NCBI GenBank assembly: GCA_011390165.1
Contig: JAABSV010000001.1
Span: forward strand, 143,229-207,228
Length of the DNA stretch: 64,000 nt
Direction: 5' to 3'
Source: Desulfobulbaceae bacterium
GTDB lineage: Bacteria; Desulfobacterota; Desulfobulbia; Desulfobulbales; Desulfocapsaceae
Within the stretch, counting starts at the first letter, position 1. Every line of letters begins with the position of its first letter. Under the pieces are notes generated by a model. It saw only the letters and a program-made list of their open reading frames with translations. It ran no database searches and was not told where the DNA came from. This document shows, one piece after another, positions 18,274 to 27,581 of this stretch. The translations under genes and the position numbers were made by a program.

Positions 18274-18936
18274 TCAGTAATCGCCCAGCCCTTCCCGGTC
18301 GAGCAGGGTGATCCGCCGGCCGTTGACCGCTATCAGCCGATCGTCACTCATCCGGGCAAAGATCCGCGAGAGGGTCTCGGGAATCGTGCCGAGCAGGCTG
18401 GCCAACTGCCCCTTGGTGATCGGTAGTTCCACTGTCGCCACATCGCCCTGTTCCGCACTCAGGTAGAGCAGATAATCGGCCAGCCGTGCCGGCACCTCCT
18501 TGAGCGACAGATTTTCGATCTGGGCCGCGAAACGGCGGAGCCGTAGGGAAAGCACACCAAGCATGTTCAAGGCGATGGATGGGGTCTTTTCCACCAGGCG
18601 AATAAAGCGGTCCCGCGGGAAGTACATGGTCACACTCTTTTCCATCGCCTCAGCAGAGGCCGGGAATGGCCGGCCGTGAAAAACCGGTACCTCGCCGAAG
18701 GGCTCACCTGCCCCGAAAATATGCAGAATATGCTCCTTACCCCCCGGCGACATTTTGAAAATCTTCACCCGACCGACGGCAACCATGTAAAATCCGGCGG
18801 CAGCGTCGCCTTCAAAAAATATCGACTCTCCTCGCTGATAGCTCTTTTCGATGGCAATGGCGGCAATATCGTCAATCTCCAGCGATGGCAGCCCCTCAAA
18901 GAGAGAACTTGCGGCAATGATGGTGCGTATCTGCAT
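18274..18936 (-). CDS. Crp/Fnr family transcriptional regulator, cysteine-free
   Basis: A 220-residue regulator: cyclic-nucleotide-binding beta-barrel (residues about 10-125, with GESIFFEGDAAAGFY and GEPFGEVPVFHG), dimerisation helix, and winged helix with recognition segment KGQLASLLGTIPETLSRIFARM. There is no cysteine anywhere in the protein, so it cannot carry the oxygen-sensing 4Fe-4S cluster of FNR. It may sense a small ligand or haem, as in Crp or HcpR-like proteins. GGAGG lies just before the ATG. Targets are unknown; a degenerate TTGAT-N4-ATTAA site near 62839 is the only family-like site noticed. Confidence 0.85.
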   Translation of the reverse strand: MQIRTIIAASSLFEGLPSLEIDDIAAIAIEKSYQRGESIFFEGDAAAGFYMVAVGRVKIFKMSPGGKEHILHIFGAGEPFGEVPVFHGRPFPASAEAMEKSVTMYFPRDRFIRLVEKTPSIALNMLGVLSLRLRRFAAQIENLSLKEVPARLADYLLYLSAEQGDVATVELPITKGQLASLLGTIPETLSRIFARMSDDRLIAVNGRRITLLDREGLGDY

Positions 18937-19106
18937 AACCCCCTCCGGTTGAAAAACTGGTGCTGACTCTACCAGGGATCAACCTTTTTGCCACATAGAG
19001 ATAACTGCCACCACCAATTTTACCCTTCTGCCCACTCCCTGTCCCGTTCCATCCGGCGACAACTTCCCTGCTTGTACTCCACTAAGAAGGCGGGTATTCT
19101 AGGCAG

Positions 19107-20954
19107 ATGAAAGATCTCTTCCTCGCCATAGTCAATATCTTCCGTGCCGTCGGGAAAATTCTCGGCTTCATCCGCAACGCCTTCTTCAACCTGCTCCTCC
19201 TGGCCATGGTGGCTGTCGCTACCTTTGTCTTCTGGAGCAACCAAAAGGAAGAAATCGGACCCGATTCGATTCTTCGTCTGGATATCACCGGTACCATTGT
19301 CGAACAAAAAAAGATTATTGGCAGCGTCGAACGGTTTTTTGGCTCCCCTCTGGACCCCGACACCTACGAACGGGAAACCAGTCGCCAGGATATTCTTGAC
19401 GTCATAAAGGCCGCTGCCCAGGACGAACGGATCGTCGCCCTGCTGCTCAACCTCAAGCATCTTGATCAGGCCGGGATGGACCAGTTGCAGAGTATCGCCC
19501 AGGCCCTGAACAGTTTTCGACAAAGCGGAAAAAAGGTGATTGCCGCCGAGGATTACTACACCCAGAGCCAATACTACCTTGCCGCCCATGCCGACCAGGT
19601 TATCCTTAATCCACTGGGTGGAGTTGACCTGCACGGATTCGGGGTATACCGCCTCTACTTCCGCGAGGCCCTCGACAAGCTTCTGGTCAACTACCACATC
19701 TTCAAGGTGGGCAGCTACAAATCAGCGCTTGAGCCAATAACCCGCAGCAGCATGTCAGCTGCCGACCGGCAGCAGAATGAGGCATGGCTGGCGGCCCTGT
19801 GGACTCTCTACAGCGAGGAGATCGCCCGACAGCGAGGAATCAGCCGGGCAGCGATCCGCCAGTACACCGACAACATTGATCTCCACCTCGCTGCCAGCGG
19901 CGGGGATACTGCCAAACTGGCACTGACCACCGGCCTGGTCGACAGTTTACAGACCCGCGGAGAGATACGTCGGTCCTTGGCTGAACTGACTGAAAACACA
20001 GGGGCAGAAAACTTGCCTCTGGTCGGCACGGCCAGCTATCTTGCCACCCTCTCGCCGTCTTTTACCGTTACCGAGGCCAAACGTGACAAAATCGCCCTGA
20101 TCATTGCCGAAGGAACCATTCTCCCCGGCCGGCAGCCACCGGGAGGAGTTGGTGGTGACTCCCTGGCGGCAACTATCCGCGAAGCCCGCCGGGATAAACA
20201 GGTAAAAGCGCTGGTACTGCGAATCAACTCCCCGGGAGGCTCCGCCTTTGCTTCGGAAATAATCAGACAGGAACTTCTGGAGGTACAGGAAAACGATAAA
20301 CCGGTGGTGGTCTCCATGGGTTCAGTCGCCGCTTCCGGCGGCTACTGGATCGCCGCCGATGCCGATGAAATCTGGGCCTCGCCAGCAACCCTCACCGGTT
20401 CCATCGGCATCTTCGGGGCAGTCCCCACCTTTGAAAAGAGCCTGGCCGCTCTCGGTATCCATGCCGATGGCACAGGCACCACTCCATTAGCCACCGGCTT
20501 CAACCTCACGCAGCCGATGCCGGAACAGCTCAGCAGGGCCATTCAGCAGACGGTGGCTCACAACTACCAGCGCTTTCTGGAAATTGTTGCCGAGGGGCGG
20601 GGACTGGAGATGGTAAAGGTACGCGGTATCGCCGATGGGCGGGTGTACGACGGCAGGGCCGCCCTCAACCTGGGGCTGGTTGACCGGCTTGGCGGTTTGG
20701 AGGAGGCGATTGCGTCCGCAGCCACCCTGGCGGGAGTGAGCGACTACGACACCGAACTTTTCCCTTCGTCATTAGACATCCGAGAACATCTCAGCAGATT
20801 TCTTGAGAGCTGGCAAATAAAAGGTTACAGGGCCCCAGCGCATCCCATTCTGGCCCGAATTGAGCGTCTCTGTTTCAGGAGTCTGGGCGGACTGCTGGAG
20901 TTGAATGACCCACGCGGCGTCTATGCCTACAGCCTGATCAATTTCAACATGTAA
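19107..20954 (+). CDS. sppA: Signal peptide peptidase SppA (67-kDa type)
   Basis: A 615-residue inner-membrane serine protease of the tandem-domain E. coli type (618 residues), which degrades released signal peptides. One N-terminal membrane anchor lies at residues 25-45. The N-terminal domain supplies the catalytic lysine in VGSYKSALEP (Lys205) and the C-terminal domain the nucleophilic serine in SMGSVAASGGYW, followed by the conserved ATLTGSIGIFG. The N-terminal repeat lacks its own Ser, as expected. It is monocistronic and convergent with the PilZ gene. Confidence 0.93.
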   Translation: MKDLFLAIVNIFRAVGKILGFIRNAFFNLLLLAMVAVATFVFWSNQKEEIGPDSILRLDITGTIVEQKKIIGSVERFFGSPLDPDTYERETSRQDILDVIKAAAQDERIVALLLNLKHLDQAGMDQLQSIAQALNSFRQSGKKVIAAEDYYTQSQYYLAAHADQVILNPLGGVDLHGFGVYRLYFREALDKLLVNYHIFKVGSYKSALEPITRSSMSAADRQQNEAWLAALWTLYSEEIARQRGISRAAIRQYTDNIDLHLAASGGDTAKLALTTGLVDSLQTRGEIRRSLAELTENTGAENLPLVGTASYLATLSPSFTVTEAKRDKIALIIAEGTILPGRQPPGGVGGDSLAATIREARRDKQVKALVLRINSPGGSAFASEIIRQELLEVQENDKPVVVSMGSVAASGGYWIAADADEIWASPATLTGSIGIFGAVPTFEKSLAALGIHADGTGTTPLATGFNLTQPMPEQLSRAIQQTVAHNYQRFLEIVAEGRGLEMVKVRGIADGRVYDGRAALNLGLVDRLGGLEEAIASAATLAGVSDYDTELFPSSLDIREHLSRFLESWQIKGYRAPAHPILARIERLCFRSLGGLLELNDPRGVYAYSLINFNM

Positions 20955-21070
20955 TGGGCGCTGCCCGCCGTCAGTTTTCACCCCGGGTTGCAACCGGCCA
21001 TCCAGCCCGGTATCGCCCCTTCCTGACTGGCAGTCAGATCGGAGCATGACTCAAGGCAGCCTCAAGCTGG

Positions 21071-21427
21071 TCAATTCCTGGTGAGTTCCAACCAGTCCCA
21101 GGAAGAGTCGAGTATCTTGAAACCAACCTCGACCCGCCCCCCCTCTGCCGTCGCCTTTTCCCAACAGGGGGTAACCAGGAGACGATAATAGCGTCCCTGC
21201 CCGGAGAGCACCACCCGACAAAAATGGTGGCCGGCCCGATCCTGAGCCACCGGCAGATCGGTCATTCGGAAACCTCCCCGGGAGATATCCTCCACCACCC
21301 CGGTAGACAGCGACTTGCCCCAGGCAATATCGCCATAAAAGCCTGAAACTTTCCTCCGCCGGTCTCTTCTGGGCTGGTGGCCAGGATCGGAACGCACGCC
21401 CTTGTGCTGCAACGCCGTCAAATGCAT
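21071..21427 (-). CDS. PilZ domain protein
   Basis: A 118-residue protein consisting of little more than one PilZ domain, a cyclic-di-GMP receptor module. The basic motif RRDRRR (RxxxR) and the later DISRGGFR (D/NxSxxG) are the two ligand-binding signatures, and the rest is beta-barrel-like. It likely transmits c-di-GMP levels to an unknown partner. The start at 21427 is preceded by GGAGG at five bases; the ATG four codons earlier overlaps that ribosome-binding site and is less likely. It lies downstream of the M16 peptidase gene on the same strand, 165 bp away. Confidence 0.85.
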   Translation of the reverse strand: MHLTALQHKGVRSDPGHQPRRDRRRKVSGFYGDIAWGKSLSTGVVEDISRGGFRMTDLPVAQDRAGHHFCRVVLSGQGRYYRLLVTPCWEKATAEGGRVEVGFKILDSSWDWLELTRN

Positions 21428-21592
21428 CTTAACCTCCATGAGTAGAAGCTCAACCGCTGCGCCCGAACGCCTCTCTTACTATCGCATACATTCCCATGAA
21501 GAGCAAAAAAATATTAATCTACCAGTTCCTCCAGCCAATCAAAGGCCGACACCCGGGCGCGGATCGCCTCCCCTCTCCACCAGTTGCGAAGC

Positions 21593-24529
21593 CTACCGAC
21601 TGGCCTCTTTGGGCACCACCTTAGCCATGGCGGCCCTGCCATCCGCCAGGTATTTTCTTGCCAGGCGGGTCAGTTCATCAGCCTCCACCGCCGCGAAATC
21701 GGAAAGGATATTTTCCGGCCAGACCAGCTGCTGCGGATGGCGACTGGAGAGGGTCAGCACCGAATTCAACCAGTATTGGTTATTCTTGACGTTGTCGCGC
21801 AATGAGGTCAGCAGCGGAGCTTTGGCCCGGGCCAGTTCCTCCTCAGTCACCCCTTCGGCCAGCAACTGCTTGTTGACGGTAAAAATCTCGGCAAAAATCG
21901 CCTCCTCGCTCCCCGGTTCCACCGTCATTTGGGTGACCAGATAGCCAAAACCTGGATGGAGACGACTGCCGAAACTTGCCGCCTGAACGGAATAGGTGGC
22001 CCCGAGCCGTTCTCGGATTACCTTGCGCAACCGGTCTTCCATGACTGCGGCAAGCAGATGCAGCCGCCTGGTCCGGTTGATATCCCAGAAATCATCGGTG
22101 GGCCAGGCGACGGCGAGCAGGGACTTTTCCATCGATGTCGCCACCCCGACCTCCAGCAAACGATCGGCGGGAAAATCGATCCTTTCCCCAATCAGGCCAC
22201 GGGGAGGCTGCAGGTGCAGGCCACCGAAGTGGCGACCGAGAATATCCACCACCGCCTGCCTATCAAAATCGCCGACCAGCGAAATTTCCAAATCCTCCGG
22301 CCCGGCAAATTTTTTTGCCCATTCGGCCAGTTCTGTAAAGGTGACACGAGCCACATCCTCCCAGGGTGGATAACCAAAATGACGAGTATAATTGGCCAGA
22401 AATGGCTGTACCATTAGAGGCACCGCACCCTCAATCTCTTGTTCAAGCTGCTGATAGAGCTGCGCTATCCTGGCATGGGCGGTGGCAAAGAGATTGGGCC
22501 GAAAGCCAGGATCGAGGAGCAGGGTGTGGAGAATCTGGACAAAGAGGGGAAAATCCCGACTCAGCCCCCCCCCAGACCAGGCAAAGGAGGTCTCGTTGAT
22601 CTGGAACCTGAGATCGATTGAGCTACCGGCAGTCAATTCATTCAAGGCTGAAGCGGGTAACCGGCCACTGCCGGAAGAATTGGTGATATCCTCGGCAAGC
22701 ATCTTCATTCCCGGCCGCGGTTCACTCTGTTCACCTCTGCCGAAGTTGGCCGTCAGCTGAAAACTTTCTTTATTAAAATCGGTATGTTTTAGATTTATAA
22801 CCAGCCCATTGGAGTACACCAGCCGTTCAACACCTATGGCCGGGTATTCCTGGCGCAAGGGCGGACTGACGACAGTTTTGCCGATGGGGAGATAGGGGAA
22901 GACCCCCTCCACCATGGTATCGAGGGCAGAGATCTGTTCCGTCTGACTCTGTCGATAGACTTCAGCGATGATCTCTTCCGCCTGCCGGCCCAACTGAGTG
23001 GTACCGGTTACCGAAATCAGCCGATTCTTTCCATTCCAGACTTCATGGAAGGCGGCATTAACCTGCGCCAGCTCTATCTTGGCAATACGTGGTGCATAGA
23101 GTTCCATTTCCTGGGCCGGCGACTGGAAGACCCGGTCACTATGGAATTGCCGGATAATGGCTCGAGCAATTTTTCGACTGTTTTCCGTTTCGGCGGTGGC
23201 CAACCGACTCTCGAGATATGCCATAACCTCCTTTCTGGCCCGATCCAGCTCACCCTCAGTAAAACCAAAGGCAAGCGCCTGCCGGAGGGTCTGTTCAAGC
23301 ATGGCCAGGCTGGTTTGCCACCCCTCGGGGTCGGTGCGGACGGCAATTGATCCATACCCCAGACGGCCAACCAGATCACCGTAATGGTAGGTGGCATCAC
23401 GAAACGGCTTGTTTCCCTCCTCCTCCAGACGTTGCAGACGGTAGCCGATAATCATGGCCGCCAAGTTGCGGTACAGTTCGCGCATCTGCAGGCCGAGGGA
23501 ATCGGATTCCGGGGTGATGTCCCAAAAGGTTTCGATGGAGACGTTGGTTTTGCCCAATTCCGGTTCGTAGTGGAAGAAACTTGCATCCCCCTGGTGGGCA
23601 AGTTTGCCAAAGTCAAAGCAGGCTGATGGTTCGCCATCGCCGCTGAGGCCGGCAAAACGATCGCGAATCAGCTCTTCAGTCAGCACTGGATCCATATCTC
23701 CCACCACCACCAGCACCATGTGCTCGGGGCGGTACCAACCATCGTAAAAGGCTTCAAGGGTCTGCCGGTCGGCGGCGGCAAGGGTCTCGTCCACCCCGAT
23801 CACCACTCGTTCCGGCAGGCGGGTGCCGCGAAAGGCAAAGGCGGTACTGGCAACATGGGTGCGGTAGGCGGCTGAATCGCGTGCCCTTTTTTCGGCAAAA
23901 ATCACGCCCCGTTCACGGTCGATCTCCTCTTCCAAGAGAAGGGCGCCCCGAGCAAAATCGGCGACAACTTGAAAGCCGGCTTCGAGTTCACCAGGCGAGC
24001 CATCGGGGAGGATAATGTGGTAGACGGTTTGGTCGTAGCTGGTAAAGGCGTTGGTGTCGGCGCCAAAGGCCATTCCAATTCGTTGAAAATAGTCGATCAG
24101 GCTTCCGGGCGGAAAATGGGTTGAGCCATTGAACATCATGTGCTCAAGGTAATGGGCGATACCACGCTGGTTGTCTTTTTCGTGCAGCGAACCGGCCGGG
24201 ACATAGAGGTAGATCGCCACCCGGTTTTTCGGCTCGCTGTTCGCTCGCAACACATAGCGAAAACCGTTGTCGAGAACTCCCCGGCGCAGGGCGGTATCGG
24301 GAAGGAGAGTGCTCCGGTCGGAAGGCCAGCCGGCTTGGATACAGCTGCTCGTGCCGACAGGACTGCCCCGGCCAGTGTCGGCAATAACCGGCGCAGGCGG
24401 CACCAGACCGAAAATGGTAAAAAGACCAAGAAGCAGCCAAGGCAAAAGGTGAGAGGGTTGGCCCAGGATGGCAAAAGGTGACGCAGAATTGGGACGGATG
24501 GTTGACTTGGTGGTTTGAAAACCGTTCAC
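21593..24529 (-). CDS. M16 family zinc metallopeptidase (insulinase-like)
   Basis: A 978-residue protein with an N-terminal hydrophobic segment (about 28-50) that acts as signal peptide or anchor. The inverted zinc motif HYLEH is at residues 126-130 (His126, His130 ligands, Glu129 catalytic), followed by the third-ligand region RERGVIFAEKRARDS. Two tandem M16 halves and the inactive C-terminal domain follow (about 280-960), as in pitrilysin-type and periplasmic PqqL-like proteases. Translation starts with GTG, with GGAG eight bases upstream. A fold-back mobile element (24556-24698) sits immediately upstream and so lies in or replaces its promoter region. Confidence 0.88.
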   Translation of the reverse strand: MNGFQTTKSTIRPNSASPFAILGQPSHLLPWLLLGLFTIFGLVPPAPVIADTGRGSPVGTSSCIQAGWPSDRSTLLPDTALRRGVLDNGFRYVLRANSEPKNRVAIYLYVPAGSLHEKDNQRGIAHYLEHMMFNGSTHFPPGSLIDYFQRIGMAFGADTNAFTSYDQTVYHIILPDGSPGELEAGFQVVADFARGALLLEEEIDRERGVIFAEKRARDSAAYRTHVASTAFAFRGTRLPERVVIGVDETLAAADRQTLEAFYDGWYRPEHMVLVVVGDMDPVLTEELIRDRFAGLSGDGEPSACFDFGKLAHQGDASFFHYEPELGKTNVSIETFWDITPESDSLGLQMRELYRNLAAMIIGYRLQRLEEEGNKPFRDATYHYGDLVGRLGYGSIAVRTDPEGWQTSLAMLEQTLRQALAFGFTEGELDRARKEVMAYLESRLATAETENSRKIARAIIRQFHSDRVFQSPAQEMELYAPRIAKIELAQVNAAFHEVWNGKNRLISVTGTTQLGRQAEEIIAEVYRQSQTEQISALDTMVEGVFPYLPIGKTVVSPPLRQEYPAIGVERLVYSNGLVINLKHTDFNKESFQLTANFGRGEQSEPRPGMKMLAEDITNSSGSGRLPASALNELTAGSSIDLRFQINETSFAWSGGGLSRDFPLFVQILHTLLLDPGFRPNLFATAHARIAQLYQQLEQEIEGAVPLMVQPFLANYTRHFGYPPWEDVARVTFTELAEWAKKFAGPEDLEISLVGDFDRQAVVDILGRHFGGLHLQPPRGLIGERIDFPADRLLEVGVATSMEKSLLAVAWPTDDFWDINRTRRLHLLAAVMEDRLRKVIRERLGATYSVQAASFGSRLHPGFGYLVTQMTVEPGSEEAIFAEIFTVNKQLLAEGVTEEELARAKAPLLTSLRDNVKNNQYWLNSVLTLSSRHPQQLVWPENILSDFAAVEADELTRLARKYLADGRAAMAKVVPKEASR

Positions 24530-24555
24530 AGAGAGTTCTCCAAAGTTTGTATCAA

Positions 24556-24698
24556 GGCCGCTTTGAAAAATTCGAATTTCCGTTCAAAATCAAGGAGAAA
24601 GAAAACAATTTGCCGCAGGCATAGAGTTGATATTCCGAGGACAAATTATTTTCTTTCACCGCAGAGATTGGGCGGAAATAGCATTTTTCAAGGTAGCC
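24556..24698 (+). mobile_element. MITE-like fold-back element, copy A
   Basis: A 143-bp element with imperfect terminal inverted repeats: the left end begins GGCCGCTTTGAAAAATTCG and the right end, read on the other strand, begins GGCTACCTTGAAAAATGC. An inner pair of arms (GAAAGAAAACAATTTG and the complement of CAAATTATTTTCTTTC) makes most of the element one long imperfect palindrome. It is flanked by a perfect 4-bp duplication TCAA (24552-24555 and 24699-24702). No coding capacity. Confidence 0.85.
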
Positions 24699-24710
24699 TC
24701 AAATGAAACG

Positions 24711-24737
24711 GCACAGTACCGTATGTCGATACTGTGC
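24711..24737. other. Short hairpin between fold-back elements
   Basis: GCACAGTA (24711-24718) pairs perfectly with TACTGTGC (24730-24737) around an 11-base loop. No T-tract follows. It may be a small operator or structured leader; nothing links it to a gene. Confidence 0.4.
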
Positions 24738-24864
24738 GGGTCACCAGCCGTACACCGCTCCACAGCCACCAACGGCATGGTTGAAGGGCTGTGGCGGGAT
24801 ACGGTGGTCTCTTCCCGCTTACTTCCTGCAACAATAGTATCGATCCACCAGAAATCACCCTAAA

Positions 24865-25008
24865 GGCTACCTTGAAAAATTCGAATTTCCGTTCAAAATC
24901 AAGGCGAAAGAAAACAATTTACCGCAGGTATATATTTGATATTACATGGACAAATTTTTTTTCTTTCAACGCAGCGATTGAGCGGAAATACCATTTTTCA
25001 AAGTGGCC
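24865..25008 (+). mobile_element. MITE-like fold-back element, copy B
   Basis: A 144-bp copy in the same orientation as copy A: it starts GGCTACCTTGAAAAATTCG and ends AAAGTGGCC. It is flanked by a perfect 4-bp duplication TAAA (24861-24864 and 25009-25012). An open frame runs through it into the acyltransferase gene, producing a false N-terminal extension in naive gene calls. Confidence 0.87.
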
Positions 25009-25123
25009 TAAAGAGAAGGGAATCGAACAGGGAAGCAACACACCGCTCAACCCGGTCGAGGAAAGCATACCAAGAAGAGAAAGTACTTTGTTTCACCCGT
25101 TGAGTGGTGTAGTAGTAGCAGCC

Positions 25124-26047
25124 ATGAAATGGAAACACCGCCTGGAATACGCCATCCTCAGAGGGTTGATATTTTTTATCAATCTTCTGCCGGTCCCTCT
25201 GATCCTGGCTCTTTGCACTGCTGTAGGCTCCCTCGCCTGGATCTTCTACCCCTTTCGGATCCGGGTAGCTTACCAGAACCTGGCCACCGTCTTCCCGGAA
25301 CATGGGCACGGCGACCGGTTGCGTCTGCTCCGCCGGGTCTACCTGGAATTCTGCCGCACCTTCGGGCTGGTCTTCATCCTCCACCGCCCGAAACTCCGCC
25401 GCCTGGTTGAGAAGGCGGTGATCACCGGCCGCGACAAGGTGGACGAGGCCCTCGCTGGGGGAAAGGGGGCAATCCTCACCACACTCCACGCCAGCTGGTT
25501 TGAAGCCTATTTTGCCTGGTTCAACATTGCCGGATTACCCACCAGCCTGATCTACCAAAAACAGAGCAACCCTCTTTCCGACCGCTTCTTCGTCAAACTC
25601 CGCCGCCGCTACGGCAACAGCCTGCAGCATCTCAGCAGCTACGACGGGATGAACGCCTTCCAGCAGGCCCTGGCCGACAATCGGCTGCTGATCGTCAGCC
25701 TCGACCAGAGTTACACCGGCCGGGGTGTGCAGGTACCGTTTTTCGGACGGCCACTGGCCTGTGCCAAGGGAACCGCTATTCTTCACCTGCGCACCGGTGC
25801 GCCGGTGTTGACCAGTGTCTATGCCATGCGTAACGGTGCTCTCCACATCGACTTCGACCGGGTCGACCTGCCGGTCTATACGGATACCAATGACGACACC
25901 ATCAGCGAAATCTCCAGACGTTGCCTGGTTCGCTACGAAGATTTTATCCGCCGGCATCCGGAACAGTGGTTCAGCCTCTTCCACCGCCTGTGGAGCAAAA
26001 AAGGATACCCTCCTGTCCGCCGCAGCCTGCGGCAGATCTTTTTCTAA
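25124..26047 (+). CDS. Lipid A biosynthesis acyltransferase (LpxL/HtrB family)
   Basis: A 307-residue inner-membrane acyltransferase. An N-terminal membrane helix (about 15-42) precedes the catalytic motif H-x4-E in TLHASWFEAYF (His122, Glu127), followed by the family segments IYQKQSNPLSDRFF, IVSLDQS and VPFFGRPLACAKGTA. These enzymes add secondary acyl chains to Kdo2-lipid IVA or make related acyl-transfers. The start at 25124 (MKWKHRLEYA) matches the family; the frame continues upstream to 24791 only because it runs through fold-back element B. It is followed 30 bp later by an MFS gene, probably in the same operon. Confidence 0.88.
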   Translation: MKWKHRLEYAILRGLIFFINLLPVPLILALCTAVGSLAWIFYPFRIRVAYQNLATVFPEHGHGDRLRLLRRVYLEFCRTFGLVFILHRPKLRRLVEKAVITGRDKVDEALAGGKGAILTTLHASWFEAYFAWFNIAGLPTSLIYQKQSNPLSDRFFVKLRRRYGNSLQHLSSYDGMNAFQQALADNRLLIVSLDQSYTGRGVQVPFFGRPLACAKGTAILHLRTGAPVLTSVYAMRNGALHIDFDRVDLPVYTDTNDDTISEISRRCLVRYEDFIRRHPEQWFSLFHRLWSKKGYPPVRRSLRQIFF

Positions 26048-26077
26048 GAATTTTTCTTTCAGGAACCCCTCCCCGCC

Positions 26078-27232
26078 ATGTCTACCAACCTGAAAATCCT
26101 CTTTGCCCTGACCCTCGTCCATTTTACCGGTGATTTCTATATCTCCTTTGTCAGCCCGCTGTTCCCGCTCTTTGTCGACAACCTCGGTCTCAGCCTGACC
26201 CAGGTGGGGATCATTGCCGGAGTGATGCGGTTGATGGCCTTTATCATCCAACCAACAGTCGGCTATCTCGCCGACCGCTACCCGACCCGGGGCTTTATCT
26301 TTACCGGTCTGCTCCTGTCGGTTGTCTGCATTCCTCTCTCCGGCCTGGCCGGAAATTTCACCGTACTCCTCCTCCTGGTCGCCCTCGGTTCCATCGGTTC
26401 ATCGATGTTCCACCCCTCGGTAACCGGCATGGTACCACTCTATGCCGGCGGCAAGGCCGGCTTTTCGATGTCGGTGTTCAACACCGGCGGTACCCTGGCC
26501 TTCGGGCTCGGGCCACTGTTCATCACCTGGTATGTCAGCCACAATGGCCTGAACAATCTCCCCTGGACGATGGTTGCCGGTCTGGCGGTACTGGCCTATC
26601 TGTTCACGATCATTCCCAGGCCGGAGAGTGAGGGTCTGCGCAATTTCGGCTTTTTCGGGGCCCTGCGGGAAAGCCTTGGCCACGCCTGGAAACCGGTTTC
26701 GCTGATCTGGCTGGTGATGTTCCTCCGCGCCCTGGTCGGCCAGTCCTTTCTCACCTTCATGCCGGTACTCTACGTCCAGGAAGGCTTTTCCGTAGTTTCG
26801 GCAGGAGTCATCTACTCGCTCTTTACCGTAACCGGTACGGTGAGCGGCCTGCTCTCCGGCCATATTTCCGACCGGATCGGCTTCAAGCCGGTTTTCATCT
26901 TCTCCTTTCTGTTCATGGCCCCCTGCCTCTGGCTCCTTTTGCAACTGGATGGTGGCTGGGTCTACCTCGGGGCCATCCTTGCCGGCGGCTTTGTTCTCGC
27001 ACCCCTCCCCCTCGGGGTCTCCATGGCTCAGGCCCTGGCCCCAAAAGGGCGGTCCATGGTGGCCAGCCTAATGATGGGCTTTGCCTACGGCCTCGGCGGG
27101 GTGATCTCACCACTGGTGGGCAAGATGGCCGACATCTACGGTATCCGACCAGTCCTGCTGATTATTGCCGGCATCCCGCTGCTCACAATCCCGATCATCG
27201 CCCTTTTCCCGAAAGTGGGCGGAGCAAAATGA
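26078..27232 (+). CDS. MFS transporter, fosmidomycin-resistance (Fsr) type
   Basis: A 384-residue permease with 12 predicted membrane helices. Features of the Fsr subgroup are the start LVHFTGDFYISFVSPLFPLF, the loop motif GYLADRYPTRG between helices 2 and 3 and GSIGSSMFHPSVTG in helix 4-5. Members export fosmidomycin or other small hydrophobic compounds; the natural substrate is not known. It follows the acyltransferase gene by 30 bp. Downstream lies fold-back element C. Confidence 0.88.
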   Translation: MSTNLKILFALTLVHFTGDFYISFVSPLFPLFVDNLGLSLTQVGIIAGVMRLMAFIIQPTVGYLADRYPTRGFIFTGLLLSVVCIPLSGLAGNFTVLLLLVALGSIGSSMFHPSVTGMVPLYAGGKAGFSMSVFNTGGTLAFGLGPLFITWYVSHNGLNNLPWTMVAGLAVLAYLFTIIPRPESEGLRNFGFFGALRESLGHAWKPVSLIWLVMFLRALVGQSFLTFMPVLYVQEGFSVVSAGVIYSLFTVTGTVSGLLSGHISDRIGFKPVFIFSFLFMAPCLWLLLQLDGGWVYLGAILAGGFVLAPLPLGVSMAQALAPKGRSMVASLMMGFAYGLGGVISPLVGKMADIYGIRPVLLIIAGIPLLTIPIIALFPKVGGAK

Positions 27233-27581
27233 GACGCTGCCGGCGTGCGGTACTTCATTTCGGACAAGGGCTAAACAAGCAATAGAAGTGTAGGCCACCT
27301 TGAAAAATGGTATTTCCGCCCAATCTCTTTCGTTAATGAAAGCAATTTGTCCTCGAAATATCAACGAGATGCCTGCGGCAAAATGTTTTCTTACGCCTTG
27401 ATTTTGAACGGAAATTCGAATTTTTCAAGGCAGCCTGAAGAGATGTGGAGAGCAGAGAAGTCGGAGAGGAAAACGGGGGGCAGAAGGTCCGGCCCGGCGC
27501 GGAAATTGCCCCCGAGAGGGGTTTCGCCAGCCGGAAAACCTGGCTGGGGATCTTCTAGCCCGAAGGAGACCGAAGCCGACC
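27233..27581. other. Intergenic region with fold-back element C
   Basis: 349 bp between the convergent MFS and apt genes. Besides element C (27293-27435) it holds a possible terminator-like inverted repeat CCAGCC/GGCTGG at 27527-27547 with a nine-base loop. No gene is visible. Confidence 0.6.
27293..27435 (-). mobile_element. MITE-like fold-back element, copy C (inverted)
   Basis: A 143-bp copy in the opposite orientation to A, B and D: it starts GGCCACCTTGAAAAATGG and ends TTTTTCAAGGCAGCC. The flanking tetramers are TGTA and TGAA, one mismatch from a duplication, suggesting an older insertion. It sits between two converging genes. Confidence 0.82.

Larger units (their letters stand above)
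24530..25123. other. Intergenic region with two fold-back elements
   Basis: 594 bp between the divergent M16 peptidase and acyltransferase genes. It contains element copies A (24556-24698) and B (24865-25008) and, between them, about 166 bp of non-repeat sequence with a hairpin at 24711-24737 and a weaker inverted repeat CCACAGCC/GGCTGTGG at 24760-24794. No protein or RNA gene is recognised. Confidence 0.7.

Noticed and set aside
27107..27364. Small proteins starting MIFRGQ that appear in two places
   Set aside because: They are translations of the fold-back element copies, so the similarity reflects the DNA repeat and not a gene family.
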